From Actinomadura sp. K4S16 (GTDB taxonomy: Bacteria; Actinomycetota; Actinomycetes; Streptosporangiales; Streptosporangiaceae): a stretch of 64,000 nucleotides of DNA. The DNA lies in NCBI RefSeq assembly GCF_008327685.1, contig NZ_BDDE01000026.1:62001-126000 (forward strand). Reading direction: 5' to 3'. Numbering within the stretch: the stretch's first letter is position 1; every line of letters begins with the position of its first letter. Positions 42,783 to 52,018 of this stretch are shown here, in pieces. The notes below the pieces were generated by a model. That model searched no databases. It had not been told where the DNA came from and worked only from the letters and a program-made list of their open reading frames with translations. A program made the position numbers and the translations under genes.

Positions 42783-43594
42783 CCGCCTCCCAGCGGCCCG
42801 AGCCGATCTACCCGGCCGGCATCCTGCCGAAGAAGTACACCGACACCGGGATGTACGAGGCGATCGGGGAGGCGACCGGCGGCCGCACCCTCGTCGAGGA
42901 GTTCACCCTCCCCATCCGCACGGGGAAGGCGTGGCGCGTCGAGGCGGGCCAGGTCTGCCGGGTGTCGACGCCGGAAGGTCCGCAGGTCGGCGACTTCAAC
43001 TTCTGGAACGCCGAGAACCCGCGCGAGCGGTTCTGGGCCGCCCGCACCCGCCAGATCCAGGGGACCCACGTCACGACCGGCGACCGCCTCTGGTCCTGCC
43101 TGCCCTACCTGCGGCCGATGCTGACGATCACCGGCGACAGCGTCGCCTACGGCGTCGACGAGTACGGCGGCGGCTGCCACGACCTGCTCGGCTCGCGCTG
43201 CGATCCGCACATGAAGAAGCTGCTGACCGGCGAGGACGTGGACGACCACTGCCACACGAACCTCGTCTCCGCCGTCGCGCCGTTCGGGCTGGACGAGATG
43301 GACGTGCACGACGTTCTGAACGTCTTCCAGCTCACGGGACTCGTCGACGGCAAGTACTACACCGCGGCGTCCCCCGCGAAGGCCGGCGACCACATCGAGT
43401 TCCTGGCCGAGATCCCCCTGCTGTGCGCGCTGTCGAACTGCCGCGGCGGCGACCTCTCCCAACCGCGGTGGGGACCGGCCGCGAAGGACACCGCCGAGCA
43501 CTGCCGCCCGCTGCACATCGAGATCTTCGACCTGGACCCGTCCCTGCTGGACGGCTGGACCATGCCCGAGCCCTCCGCCTACGGCCGCCGCTGA
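42779..43594 (+). CDS. DUF1989 (urea carboxylase-associated) family protein
   Basis: A 271-residue protein with ATG at 42779 overlapping HyuA's stop. The centre contains 'GPQVGDFNFWNAENPRERFW', 'GGGCHDLLGSRCDPHMKKL' and 'DDHCHTNLVSAV', several Cys and His residues in a cupin-like metal site. DUF1989 proteins accompany urea-amidolyase and amide-degrading clusters; some may be metal-dependent hydrolases or chaperones of the carboxylase. Their reaction is not settled. The context with HyuAB and an amidase points to processing of a carbamoyl or amide intermediate. Confidence 0.85.
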   Translation: MTASQRPEPIYPAGILPKKYTDTGMYEAIGEATGGRTLVEEFTLPIRTGKAWRVEAGQVCRVSTPEGPQVGDFNFWNAENPRERFWAARTRQIQGTHVTTGDRLWSCLPYLRPMLTITGDSVAYGVDEYGGGCHDLLGSRCDPHMKKLLTGEDVDDHCHTNLVSAVAPFGLDEMDVHDVLNVFQLTGLVDGKYYTAASPAKAGDHIEFLAEIPLLCALSNCRGGDLSQPRWGPAAKDTAEHCRPLHIEIFDLDPSLLDGWTMPEPSAYGRR

Positions 43595-43731
43595 CACGAC
43601 ACCACCCGAGCCGCCGGGGCGTCACCCGCCGGCCGACGCCTCGGCCGCCGGCCGCCCGAGAAGACCCGCTCGAAACTCCGCATACACGACAGTGCACTCC
43701 GTGCAGCAGAGACGTGGGAAACGAGGACCCC

Positions 43732-44667
43732 ATGAACGTACTGCAACACCCTCGACGACGTGACCGCGCGCTGCTCCTGGCCGTCTCAGCAGCGGTGGCC
43801 CTCGCGGGCTGCGGTGTCACCTCCACCGCCGACACCAGCGACCGCGACACCGGGGCGGCCATCGACATCGACGCGATAGCCGTCGACAAGAAGGCACAGG
43901 CCGAACTGACGGAGGAGATGAGGAAGTCCGGCACCCTGGACGTGGCGAGCGAACTCGACTGGCCGCCGTTCTCCTACAAGGACGACAGCGGGAAGACCAC
44001 GGGCATCGACGTCCTCATGATCCAGGCGATCGGCAGGAAGCTCGGGCTGAAGACCACCATCGCCGACCTGGGCGCCGACACCATCATCCCCAGCGTGCAG
44101 AACGGCCGCTACGACGTCGCGGTCAGCCAGCTCGTCACCACTCCCGAACGGCTGCGGGCGGTGAACTTCGTCGACTACATCCAGAACACCCTGGGCATCA
44201 TCCAGCACAAGGACTACTCCCCCAAGGTCACCCCCGAGAGCATGTGCGGCAAGACGTTCGTGGGCACCCAGGGAACCGGGCCGCTCGACTTCACCCGGCA
44301 GTATTCCGAGAAGGAATGCGTCGCCAAGGGCAAGCCCGAGATGACGATCCACGTCTTCGACAAGAGCGCGGCCACGATTCTCGCCGTCGGCAACAAACGC
44401 GGCGTCTTCCTCACCAACCGCGCTGTGGGCGAGTACGTGGCGGCCACCTCGAACAACGGCCTGGTCATGGGCAAGGAGACGATTCCCGGCTCGCGCACCC
44501 TCTCGGGAATCGCCTACTCCAAGAAGCATCCCGAGGTCGGGAGGGCCGTCCAGGCAGCGCTGCTGTCCCTGATGAACGACGGCACGTACCAGAAGATCCT
44601 CGAGAAGTGGAAGGTCACCGACCAGGCCCTCAAGACGAGCGAGATCCGCAATGAAACAGGATCCTGA
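43732..44667 (+). CDS. Polar amino-acid-type ABC transporter, substrate-binding lipoprotein
   Basis: A 311-residue protein with ATG at 43732. A signal peptide ends in the lipobox LAGC (Cys near residue 27), so it is anchored outside the membrane. The SBP-bac-3 fold is visible from 'SGTLDVASELDWPPFSYKDDSGKTTGIDVLMIQAIGRKLGL' to 'DVAVSQLVTTPERLRAVNFVDY'. These proteins bind polar amino acids or related zwitterions. The permease and ATPase follow directly (17-base overlap with the permease). It is the importer of the catabolic operon. Confidence 0.92.
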   Translation: MNVLQHPRRRDRALLLAVSAAVALAGCGVTSTADTSDRDTGAAIDIDAIAVDKKAQAELTEEMRKSGTLDVASELDWPPFSYKDDSGKTTGIDVLMIQAIGRKLGLKTTIADLGADTIIPSVQNGRYDVAVSQLVTTPERLRAVNFVDYIQNTLGIIQHKDYSPKVTPESMCGKTFVGTQGTGPLDFTRQYSEKECVAKGKPEMTIHVFDKSAATILAVGNKRGVFLTNRAVGEYVAATSNNGLVMGKETIPGSRTLSGIAYSKKHPEVGRAVQAALLSLMNDGTYQKILEKWKVTDQALKTSEIRNETGS

Positions 44668-45643
44668 CGGCGGGAGGCCGCTCGTCTCCGACGGCGGCCG
44701 GCGGCCGGGTCGCCCGCGCGCCCACGAGGTCGTCCGGCACCCCGACCCGGGCGAGGCGACCCCGATCGAGGCCGGCCGCGCCCGGGAGCCGGGCAACTGG
44801 ATCGCGTGGCTCCTCCTGGCGTTCGCGACGGTGTGGCTGGCACACGCCCTGATCACCAATCCCGGGTTCCAGTGGGACGTCGTCGGCCAGTACCTCTTCG
44901 CTCCGGAGATCCTCAAGGGCACCGCCGTCACGGCTCAGCTCGTCGCCCTGTCGATGCTCATCGCCATCGCGCTGGGGATCGTCCTCGGCGTCATGCGCCT
45001 GTCGAACAACTCGGCCGCCTACCTCGCCTCGAGCGCCTACGTCTGGTTCTTCCGGGGGACGCCCGTCCTGGTCCAGCTGATCTTCTGGTACAACATCGCG
45101 ACGCTCTACCCGCACTTCAAGCTCGGGATCCCGTTCGGCGGACCGGAGTTCGCATCCGTCGACAGCAACCGCGTGATGACGTCCTTCACCGCGGCCGTGA
45201 TCGGGTTGAGCCTCAACGAGGCGGCGTACTACGCCGAGATCGTCCGCGCGGGCATCCTCTCGGTCGACCGGGGGCAGACCGTCGCCGCCAAGGCCCTCGG
45301 CTTCACCCCCGTCCAGGTCGTCCGGCGCATCGTGCTCCCGCAGGCGATGCGGGCGATAGTCCCGCCCACCGGCAACCAGATCATCGCCATGCTCAAGTAC
45401 TCGGCCCTGGCGAGCGTCATCGCGGTGCCCGAACTCCTGCACTCCGCCCAGACCATCTACAACCGCACCTTCGGCACGATCCCCCTGCTCATCGTCGCCT
45501 CGATCTGGTACCTCGTCCTCGTGACCGTCCTCTCGATCGGCCAGCGCTACGTGGAGCGGTACTTCTCGCGCGGTCACCTCGACGACGGCGCCGACCGCTT
45601 CGCCGTCCTCAAGCGGCGCATGCCCATTCTGCGAAGGCTCTAG
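44651..45643 (+). CDS. Polar amino-acid-type ABC transporter permease
   Basis: A 330-residue protein with ATG at 44651. An unusually long polar N-terminus (about 48 residues) precedes five to six transmembrane helices. The HisM/GlnP features are clear: 'FFRGTPVLVQLIFWYN' and the EAA loop 'EIVRAGILSVDRGQTVAAKALGF', ending in 'LPQAMRAIVPPTGN', which contacts the ATPase. A single permease presumably forms a homodimer. Confidence 0.92.
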   Translation: MKQDPDGGRPLVSDGGRRPGRPRAHEVVRHPDPGEATPIEAGRAREPGNWIAWLLLAFATVWLAHALITNPGFQWDVVGQYLFAPEILKGTAVTAQLVALSMLIAIALGIVLGVMRLSNNSAAYLASSAYVWFFRGTPVLVQLIFWYNIATLYPHFKLGIPFGGPEFASVDSNRVMTSFTAAVIGLSLNEAAYYAEIVRAGILSVDRGQTVAAKALGFTPVQVVRRIVLPQAMRAIVPPTGNQIIAMLKYSALASVIAVPELLHSAQTIYNRTFGTIPLLIVASIWYLVLVTVLSIGQRYVERYFSRGHLDDGADRFAVLKRRMPILRRL

Positions 45644-45653
45644 GAGGGCCGCC

Positions 45654-46418
45654 ATGGAGCAACCGATGGTGCGCGCCGACAACGTGCACAAGTCCTACGG
45701 TGCCACGCCGGTCCTCAACGGGGTCTCGCTGACGGTGGAGCGGGGCGAGACGGTCTGCGTGATGGGGCCGTCCGGCTCCGGGAAGAGCACCTTCCTGCGC
45801 TGCATCCACAACCTGGAGACGATCGACGCCGGACGCATCTACCTCGACGGGGACCTCGTCGGCTACCGGAACACGAGAGGGCGCCTCCAGCAGCTGGGCG
45901 GCAGGGAGACCTGCCGCCAGCGGTCCCAGATCGGCATGGTCTTCCAGCACTTCAACCTCTTCCCGCACATGACCGTGCTGGAGAACGTCACCGCCGCCCA
46001 GATCCGCGTGAAGGGGGTCAAGCCTGCCGACGCGGAGGCCACCGGGAGGAAGCTCCTCGCCGACGTGGGGCTCGCCGGCAAGGCAGGCAGCTATCCCCGG
46101 CAGCTCTCCGGAGGACAGCAGCAGCGCGTGGCGATCGCGCGCGCCCTCGCGATGGACCCCAAGGTGATGCTGTTCGACGAGCCGACCTCCGCGCTGGACC
46201 CCGAACTCGTCGGCGAGGTGCTCGCGGTGATCCGCGACCTCGCCCGCACCGGCATGACGATGATCGTCGTCACCCACGAGACCGGGTTCGCCCGCGAGGC
46301 CGGCGACAGCCTCGTCTTCATGGACGAAGGCCGCGTCATCGAGGTCGGCCCCGCCCGCGACGTGATCGCCGCCCCCCGGCACGAGAGGACCCGCGGGTTC
46401 CTCTCCACGATCCTGTGA
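45654..46418 (+). CDS. Polar amino-acid-type ABC transporter ATPase
   Basis: A 254-residue ATPase with ATG at 45654 behind TAGGAGG. Walker A is GPSGSGKST (near 37-45), the Q-loop is in 'GMVFQHFNLFPHMTVLENV', the signature is 'LSGGQQQR', Walker B is 'VMLFDEPTSALDPE' and the H-switch 'VTHET'. It belongs to the HisP/GlnQ group and powers the importer encoded by the two preceding genes. All motifs are intact. Confidence 0.95.
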   Translation: MEQPMVRADNVHKSYGATPVLNGVSLTVERGETVCVMGPSGSGKSTFLRCIHNLETIDAGRIYLDGDLVGYRNTRGRLQQLGGRETCRQRSQIGMVFQHFNLFPHMTVLENVTAAQIRVKGVKPADAEATGRKLLADVGLAGKAGSYPRQLSGGQQQRVAIARALAMDPKVMLFDEPTSALDPELVGEVLAVIRDLARTGMTMIVVTHETGFAREAGDSLVFMDEGRVIEVGPARDVIAAPRHERTRGFLSTIL

Positions 46419-46431
46419 GGGGCGGCACGGA

Positions 46432-47310
46432 ATGAAGGACCACGTCGACGTCGCGATCGTCCAGTTCGAACCGCGCCCGCTCGACCTGGCGGGCAACCTC
46501 GAAGCCATGGCCGAAGCCGTACGGGCGGAGGCGGCCGGCAACCCCGCCGACCTCGTCGTCTTCCCCGAGCTCGCCACCACCGGCTACCTCCCGCCGGCCT
46601 ACAGCGACGACTTCCGGCGCCGGCTGGCCTCCGCAAGCGACACCATTCCCGGCCGCACGACCGAGACGCTCGGCCGCGTCGCCCGCGAGACCGGGACCCA
46701 CATCGTCGTCGGCCTCGCCGAGCGCGGGGAGGACGAAGAGCTGTTCAACACGCTCCTGCTCATCGGCCCGGACGGCGAGACCATAGGCGCGCACCGCAAG
46801 GTGCATCTATGGGACCAGGAGCCGGGGTACTTCGGTACCGGGCGCCGCTTCGGCGTCCTGGACACCGGCCTGGGCCGGATCGGGCTGTCCGTCTGCCACG
46901 ACTCGCGCTTCCCCGAAGCCACCCGCCAGCAGGTGGTGGCCGGCGCCGAGATCCTGATCTGCGTCTTCGCCTACGCCCCCGACCCGGGGGTCCCGGCCGA
47001 CATCCTCACCCACCGCACGGTGACACGCGCGTGGGAGAACGCCGCGTACTACGTCCTCGCCAACCGCCTGGGCAGCGAGTACGGCGCGGACTTCGCCGGC
47101 CGCAGCGTGATCGCCGGGCCCACCGGTCAGATCCTCAGCGCCGCCCACGGTGAGCGGGACCCCGTCGTCCGCGCCCGCCTCCACCGCCGGCCTCTGGCCG
47201 ATGCCCGTCGCGTCGTGGACGTCGCCCGCGAACGGCGGCCCGACGTCTACGGCGACCTCACCCCCATCGCACCGGAAACGACAACGACGAGCCGGCAGGA
47301 GCGCCCGTGA
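46432..47310 (+). CDS. Nitrilase-superfamily carbon-nitrogen hydrolase
   Basis: A 292-residue protein with ATG at 46432. The Glu-Lys-Cys triad is complete: E46 in 'FPEL', K123 in 'HRKVHLWD' and C155 in 'SVCHDSRFPE'. Family members hydrolyse amides, N-carbamoyl compounds or omega-amides. Given HyuAB and an aminotransferase in the same operon, an N-carbamoyl-amino-acid or omega-amide amidohydrolase role is likely (inference). The stop overlaps the aminotransferase start (GTGA). Confidence 0.9.
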   Translation: MKDHVDVAIVQFEPRPLDLAGNLEAMAEAVRAEAAGNPADLVVFPELATTGYLPPAYSDDFRRRLASASDTIPGRTTETLGRVARETGTHIVVGLAERGEDEELFNTLLLIGPDGETIGAHRKVHLWDQEPGYFGTGRRFGVLDTGLGRIGLSVCHDSRFPEATRQQVVAGAEILICVFAYAPDPGVPADILTHRTVTRAWENAAYYVLANRLGSEYGADFAGRSVIAGPTGQILSAAHGERDPVVRARLHRRPLADARRVVDVARERRPDVYGDLTPIAPETTTTSRQERP

Positions 47311-48449
47311 CCGCCTTCACCCCATCGGACCGCGTGCAGCGGGTCCTCCGGCACTCGCTGCGGCCCTCCACCCGCCCCCCGGCGGGCATGATCTCACTCG
47401 CGTCCGGCGAGCCGGACTTCGCGACCCCGGAGCACATCCGCAGGGCGCACGCCGACGCCGTCGAAGCCGGCGCCACCCACTACGCGGCCTGGAACGGCGC
47501 CCCGGACCTTCGGGAGGCCCTGGCCGCACACGCCGGGGGCTCCGGACGGCCCGCGCGGGCGGCCGGCCAGGTCCTCGTCACCCACGGCGGCAGCGGCGCC
47601 CTGGCCGCGGCGATCCTCTCCTGCGTCGACCCGGGCGACCGGGTCGTCATCCCCGTCCCGACCTACTCCCTCTACGCCGACCTGGTGCGGATGGCGGGAG
47701 GCGAGCCCGTCCTCGTGCCGCAGCAGGACGACCTGCACCTGGACCTGGACGCGGTCGCCGCGGCCGCTCCCGGCGCCCGCATGGTCGTGGTCTGCAACCC
47801 GTGCAACCCGACCGGCGTCGTCTACTCGGCGGAGGAACTGACCCGGTTGAGGGACATCGCCGAGCAGCACGGTCTGCTGGTCATGGCCGACGAGGCGTAC
47901 GACCAGATCGTCTACGACCCCCGGCGCTTCACCTCCGTCCTGGACATCCCCGGCCTCGCCGAGCGGGTGCTGTACGTCCAGACGTTCTCCAAGACGTACG
48001 CGATGACGGGCTGGCGCGTCGGATACCTGCTCGCGCCGCCCGAGGTGGTCGCCGCGGCGGCGGTGGTCCACACCCGTATGGCCGGTCCCCTCAACACCGC
48101 GGTGCAGCATGCCGCGCTGGCTGCGCTCACCGGGCCCCAGGAGCCCGTCCGGCGGATGCTCGACGAGTACCGGGGGCGGCGCGAGCTGGTGATGCGGCTG
48201 CTCGGTGACGTGCCCGGCACCCGGCTGCGGGCTCCCGACGGCACGTTCTACGCGTTCGTCGCCCACAGCCCGCGGCTGACGTCGGTGCAGGTGGCCGCGG
48301 CCGCCCGCGAGAGGGGTGTGGCGGTCCGCCCGGGAAGCGAGTTCGGCGGCGAAGGCTCCGTCCGCCTCTCGTTCGCCACGGACCGGGAGACCCTGACCAA
48401 GGGGCTCCTCGCCCTGCGCGACATGTTCGAGGACACGGCGGCGCCATGA
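47307..48449 (+). CDS. Class I/II PLP-dependent aminotransferase
   Basis: A 380-residue protein, GTG at 47307. The fold-type I hallmarks are 'SGEPDFATPEHIRRA', 'NPCNPTG' (164-170), the PLP-pyridine Asp (D195 in 'MADEAYD') and the Schiff-base lysine K229 in 'TFSKTYAMTGWRVGY'. It closely follows the aspartate/aromatic-type subgroup. It would transaminate the amino acid released by the upstream amidases, giving a 2-oxo acid for the lower pathway. It ends the intact catabolic operon. Confidence 0.92.
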   Translation: MTAFTPSDRVQRVLRHSLRPSTRPPAGMISLASGEPDFATPEHIRRAHADAVEAGATHYAAWNGAPDLREALAAHAGGSGRPARAAGQVLVTHGGSGALAAAILSCVDPGDRVVIPVPTYSLYADLVRMAGGEPVLVPQQDDLHLDLDAVAAAAPGARMVVVCNPCNPTGVVYSAEELTRLRDIAEQHGLLVMADEAYDQIVYDPRRFTSVLDIPGLAERVLYVQTFSKTYAMTGWRVGYLLAPPEVVAAAAVVHTRMAGPLNTAVQHAALAALTGPQEPVRRMLDEYRGRRELVMRLLGDVPGTRLRAPDGTFYAFVAHSPRLTSVQVAAAARERGVAVRPGSEFGGEGSVRLSFATDRETLTKGLLALRDMFEDTAAP

Positions 48450-48507
48450 TCCGGAGGCGTGGCAGTGCCCCCGGCCGCGCTCAGCCCGCGGGGCTTTCAG
48501 TGGCGGC

Positions 48508-48575
48508 GGACGGCTCGACGAGCTCATCGACCTCGGCGTGGACGCCTTCATCCTCGCGGGCGTGCTCGCTGCCCG
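48508..48575 (+). pseudogene. LLM/SsuD-like monooxygenase, C-terminal scrap
   Basis: A 22-codon stretch reads 'GRLDELIDLGVDAFILAGV', closely matching the end of alkanesulfonate monooxygenase-type LLM flavoproteins (where 'FILSGYPHLEEA' follows). Nothing before or after it in this frame is recognisable. It abuts a substrate-binding-protein remnant and is probably the other half of a lost sulfonate-utilisation locus. Confidence 0.5.
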
Positions 48576-48616
48576 CAGGCGAGCGGCCCGACCCCGCCCG
48601 CGGCCTGCCGTCCGCG

Positions 48617-49185
48617 CACGGCGACCACCTGTTCGACGGCGGCTACGACTTCATCGGCACCGGGTCCACGCCACCGGTCACCGCGCAGGCCAGGGGGCAC
48701 GACGTGGTGTACGTCGCGGTGTCCGGGCCGCGGATCGAGAACGGGCGGCTCGTCGTCCGCGAGGACTCCCCCGTCGCCGCGGCCGCCGACCTCAAGGGGC
48801 GCAGGGTCGCGCTCGGCCACGGCTCCTGGCAGACCACCCGGCTCCTCCTCGCGCTGGAGAAGGCCGGGCTCAGCTGGAGCGACATCGAGCCGGTGGACGC
48901 CTACGGCAACGCCGCCGAGCTGTTCCTGAACGGCGAGGTCGACGCCTGGGTCGGCTCGTACCCGTACCTGACCGACGTGGAGCGGCGCGTGCCGGTCCGC
49001 ACGGTCATCGAGACCGACGGCCTGTTCAGCCACCGTTCGCTCTGGTTCACCAGCCGCGCGTTCGCCACGGGGCGCCGCGACGAGCCCGCCGCGATCGTCT
49101 CGGCGCTGCAGGAGTCGGACGCGTGGGTGCGGCGGAACCCGCGCGAGGCGGCCGATGAGGGGGCGCATCGGTTCGGCGAGGGCCT
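48617..49185 (+). pseudogene. SsuA/TauA-like substrate-binding protein, 5'-truncated
   Basis: About 190 codons match the middle and end of aliphatic-sulfonate-type periplasmic binding proteins: 'YDFIGTGSTPPVTAQARGHDVVYVAVSGP', 'DLKGRRVALGHGSWQTTRLLLALEKAGL' and 'LFLNGEVDAWVGSYPYL'. The signal peptide and first lobe are absent, and the frame upstream is scrambled with the LLM scrap. The 3' end runs without clear stop into non-homologous sequence. It is a remnant of a deleted ssu-like gene set, lying between the aminotransferase and the cupin. Confidence 0.8.
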
Positions 49186-49283
49186 GTTGCCCCCATGGAC
49201 GATCACGTGCAAGGCTGAATCGTCCTCACAAGGACCGTTCCGCCTGCCCATCTCTAGCGGAACGGCCGACAGAAGGAACACCG

Positions 49284-49736
49284 GTGACCGATCACGCACG
49301 GGGGACGGCCGCCTGGCATGGGCGCATCGAGCATGTCCGCGGATCCGACCTGGACCAAGACACCGCGCAGACCTCGGGAATGCGAAGGTACGAGGCGATC
49401 TCGGGCAGGAGCGTGGGCTCCGAACGGCTCTGGATGGGCCGCACCCACGTCGCGCCCGCGACCGGCTCGGGCGACCATCACCACGGCGAGGCCGAAACGG
49501 CGATCTACGTCGTCTCCGGCCGCCCGGTCTTCGTCTTCGCCGAGGGCGCCGAGGAGGTCCGCGTCGAAACCCGGCCGGGCGACTACATCTTCGTCCCGCC
49601 CTATGTCCCGCACCGCGAGGAGAACCCCTCCCCCGACGAGGAGGCGGTCGTGGTCATCGCACGCAGCACGCAGGAGGGGATCGTGGTCAACCTTCCCAGC
49701 CTGTGGGCGGACGTCGAGCGTCCGACGGACTCCTGA
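49284..49736 (+). CDS. Cupin-domain protein
   Basis: A 150-residue protein with GTG at 49284 and AAGGA eight bases upstream. The cupin core is clear: motif 1 'GSGDHHHGEAETAIYVVSG' with three candidate metal-binding His and a Glu, and motif 2 'RPGDYIFVPPYVPHRE' with the final His. It probably binds Fe, Mn or Zn; such single-domain cupins are dioxygenases, isomerases or sensors. The TPR-protein gene follows five bases later, so they are co-transcribed. Confidence 0.88.
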   Translation: MTDHARGTAAWHGRIEHVRGSDLDQDTAQTSGMRRYEAISGRSVGSERLWMGRTHVAPATGSGDHHHGEAETAIYVVSGRPVFVFAEGAEEVRVETRPGDYIFVPPYVPHREENPSPDEEAVVVIARSTQEGIVVNLPSLWADVERPTDS

Positions 49737-49741
49737 CGACC

Positions 49742-51139
49742 ATGAAGTCCGACGAGCACGGGCTGGCCATCGGGGCGGGCAGCCGCAGCGCACTCGAACA
49801 CTACGACAACGCCGTCCATGAACTGCTGCACTTCCGCCCGGAGGTGGACGCCGAGGCGAAGCGGGCGCTCGAAGCGGATCCCGACTTCCCGCTGGGCAAC
49901 GTCCTGTCGGTATACCTCGGACTGCTGAGCACCGAGCCCGACAACGCGCGGGCCGCGGCGGAACGGTTCCAGCGCTTCCGGTCGCGCGTGGACGACTCCG
50001 GGCTGCTTCCCCGGGAACGCGCACACGTCGCGGCGCTCGAACGCCTGGTGAAGGGCGACTTCCTCGGCTGCGGCCGCCTGCTCGGCCAGATCAGCGAGGA
50101 GTACCCGCGGGACGTCCTGGCGCTGTTCGTCGGCCACCAGATCGACTACTTCACCGGGGACGCCCGGGCACTGCGCGACCGGGTCGGCGGTGCGCTGACG
50201 TCGTGGAGCGAGGCCGACCGGCATTTCGGTCACCTGCTCGGCATGTACGCCTTCGGGTTGGAGGAGGCGGGCCACTACGACCGGTCGGAGGAGGTCGGCC
50301 TGCGCGCGGTCGAACTCCACCCCAAGGACGTGTGGGGCATCCATGCGGTCGTCCACACCTACGAGATGCAGGGCCGGTTCCGGCGAGGTATCGGCTATAT
50401 GGACGAACGTCTGGCCGACTGGTCGACCGGCACGTTCTTCAACGTGCACGCGTGGTGGCACTACGCGCTCTACGCGCTGGAGGCAGGGGACGCGGCCCGG
50501 GCCCTGGAGATCTACGACGCCGTCCTCCACGGCCCGGAGTCGACGGGCACCGCGATGGAGCTGCTGGACGCCGCCGCCCTGCTCTGGCGGCTGCTCCTCG
50601 AAGGCGATGACCAGACCGCGAGGTGGAACGCCCTGGCCGACAGCTGGGCGCCCAAGGCCCGGGAGCCGTTCTACGCGTTCAACGACATGCACGCGGTGAT
50701 GTCCTTCGTCGGCGCCGGCCGCTTCGGCGACGCCGACCGGCTGATCGCCGACCGCGAGTCCTACCTGGCCGCTACCCTGCCCGATGTCACCAACCAGGCG
50801 ATGACCGCACGCGTCGGCCTTCCGGCCTGCCGCGCCCTGGTGGCCTTCGGCCGCGGCGACTACACCACCGCCGTTGACCTCCTCGCCCCCGTCAGGCACC
50901 ACGTCAACGAATTCGGCGGCAGCCACGCGCAACGCGACGCGCTGCAGAAGACCCTGCTGGAGGCCGCCCTCCGGTCCGGCCGCCTCGACCTGGCCCGCGT
51001 CCTGGTCAGCGAGCGGATCAGCATACGGCCCGCCAGCCCGTTCAACTGGCTCAAGCACGCCGCCGTGGCCGAGGCCCTCGGCGACGCGGCCACCGCGGCC
51101 ACCGCCCGATCGCACGCGACGACGCTCCGCCGGGCCTAG
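49742..51139 (+). CDS. TPR protein related to the TTC38 family
   Basis: A 465-residue, all-helical protein with ATG at 49742. The sequence resembles bacterial relatives of tetratricopeptide repeat protein 38: 'ALEADPDFPLGNVLSVYLGLL', 'HLLGMYAFGLEEAGHYDRSEEVGLRAVELHPKDVWGIHAVVHTYEMQGR', 'FFNVHAWWHYALYALEAGD'. The conserved His and Trp residues suggest more than a scaffold, but no catalytic role is established. It is coupled to the cupin gene. No membrane helix or signal peptide is present. Confidence 0.82.
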   Translation: MKSDEHGLAIGAGSRSALEHYDNAVHELLHFRPEVDAEAKRALEADPDFPLGNVLSVYLGLLSTEPDNARAAAERFQRFRSRVDDSGLLPRERAHVAALERLVKGDFLGCGRLLGQISEEYPRDVLALFVGHQIDYFTGDARALRDRVGGALTSWSEADRHFGHLLGMYAFGLEEAGHYDRSEEVGLRAVELHPKDVWGIHAVVHTYEMQGRFRRGIGYMDERLADWSTGTFFNVHAWWHYALYALEAGDAARALEIYDAVLHGPESTGTAMELLDAAALLWRLLLEGDDQTARWNALADSWAPKAREPFYAFNDMHAVMSFVGAGRFGDADRLIADRESYLAATLPDVTNQAMTARVGLPACRALVAFGRGDYTTAVDLLAPVRHHVNEFGGSHAQRDALQKTLLEAALRSGRLDLARVLVSERISIRPASPFNWLKHAAVAEALGDAATAATARSHATTLRRA

Positions 51140-51180
51140 GACGGCCATCGCCCTACCTCACGGGGCTAGGTTCGTGTCCT

Positions 51181-51979
51181 GTGCGGATCATCTCTCTCAA
51201 CGCCTGGGGCGGCGCGATGTTCGACGACCTCAGCCGCTGGCTCGCCACCAACGACACCGACGTCCTCTGCCTCCAGGAGGCGACCCACACCCCGACCGCG
51301 AACGGCTGGACGCGCTTCGACGACGCCGAACGGTCACTGCCACAGCGGGCGGATCTCCTCTCCGACGTCCGCTCGCTGTTTCCCGGGCACCACGCGGTCT
51401 TCACCCCCAGCGACGCCGGTCCCGTCCAGGACCAGGCCGGCGACCTGCATCAGCAGGAGTTCGGACTGATGGCCCTCACGGCCCCCCGCCTATCCTCTCG
51501 TCGCCATCCGGACGGCCTTCGTGCACGGCGACTACATCGAGTACCGGAGCCACTGGCCAACCGGTGACCGCCCCCGCGCCGCCCAGGCACTGCGTGTCTT
51601 CGACCGCCGGGCCCAGCGGTTCGTCACCATCACCCACCTGCACGGCCTGCGGGACCCGAACGGGAAGGCCGACACTCCCGCCCGGAGAGCACAGGCCGGC
51701 CGACTCGCCGACCTCATCACCGGCATCCGCCAAGACGACGACCTGACCGTGGTCTGCGGGGACCTCAACCTGCTGCCCGACAGCGAGACGTTCCAGATCC
51801 TCGCCAAGCTCGGCCTGGTCGACCTCGTCAAGGACGCCGACACGAGAACCTCGCGCTACCCCAAGCCGCTACGCCACGCGAGCTACATGCTGATCTCCGA
51901 CCCCGGCGCCGTCCGGCGGTTCGAGATCATCACCCGGCCTGAGGTGTCCGACCACCGCGCACTGATGCTCGACCTCTAG
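51181..51979 (+). pseudogene. Endonuclease/exonuclease/phosphatase-family gene with frameshift
   Basis: From GTG 51181 the first frame reads 'RIISLNAWGGAMFDDLSRWLATNDTDVLCLQEATH', the N-terminal strand and catalytic Glu of the EEP (DNase I-like) fold. Around 51495-51505, in a run of six C, the frame shifts. The continuation 'YPLVAIRTAFVHGDYIEYRSHW', 'THLHGL', 'VVCGDLNLLPDSETF' and 'VSDHRALMLDL' lies in another frame and carries the remaining catalytic Asp, Asn and His. All motifs of the roughly 265-residue enzyme are present, so the break is recent or a sequencing error in the homopolymer. Confidence 0.85.
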
Positions 51980-51989
51980 GCATTCGGAC

Positions 51990-52018
51990 AGTACCGGGGC
52001 GCTTGTTTCCCCGGTACT
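51990..52018. terminator. Rho-independent-like terminator after the EEP gene
   Basis: AGTACCGGGG and CCCCGGTACT form a perfect 10-base stem with a 9-base loop containing GTTT, 11 bases after the EEP stop. There is no long T-run, as is usual in actinomycetes. Confidence 0.7.

Noticed and set aside
36199..51139. Reading the catabolic region as a natural-product biosynthetic cluster.
   Set aside because: There is no scaffold-forming enzyme (PKS, NRPS, terpene cyclase). The gene set is importer plus hydrolases plus central-pathway enzymes.
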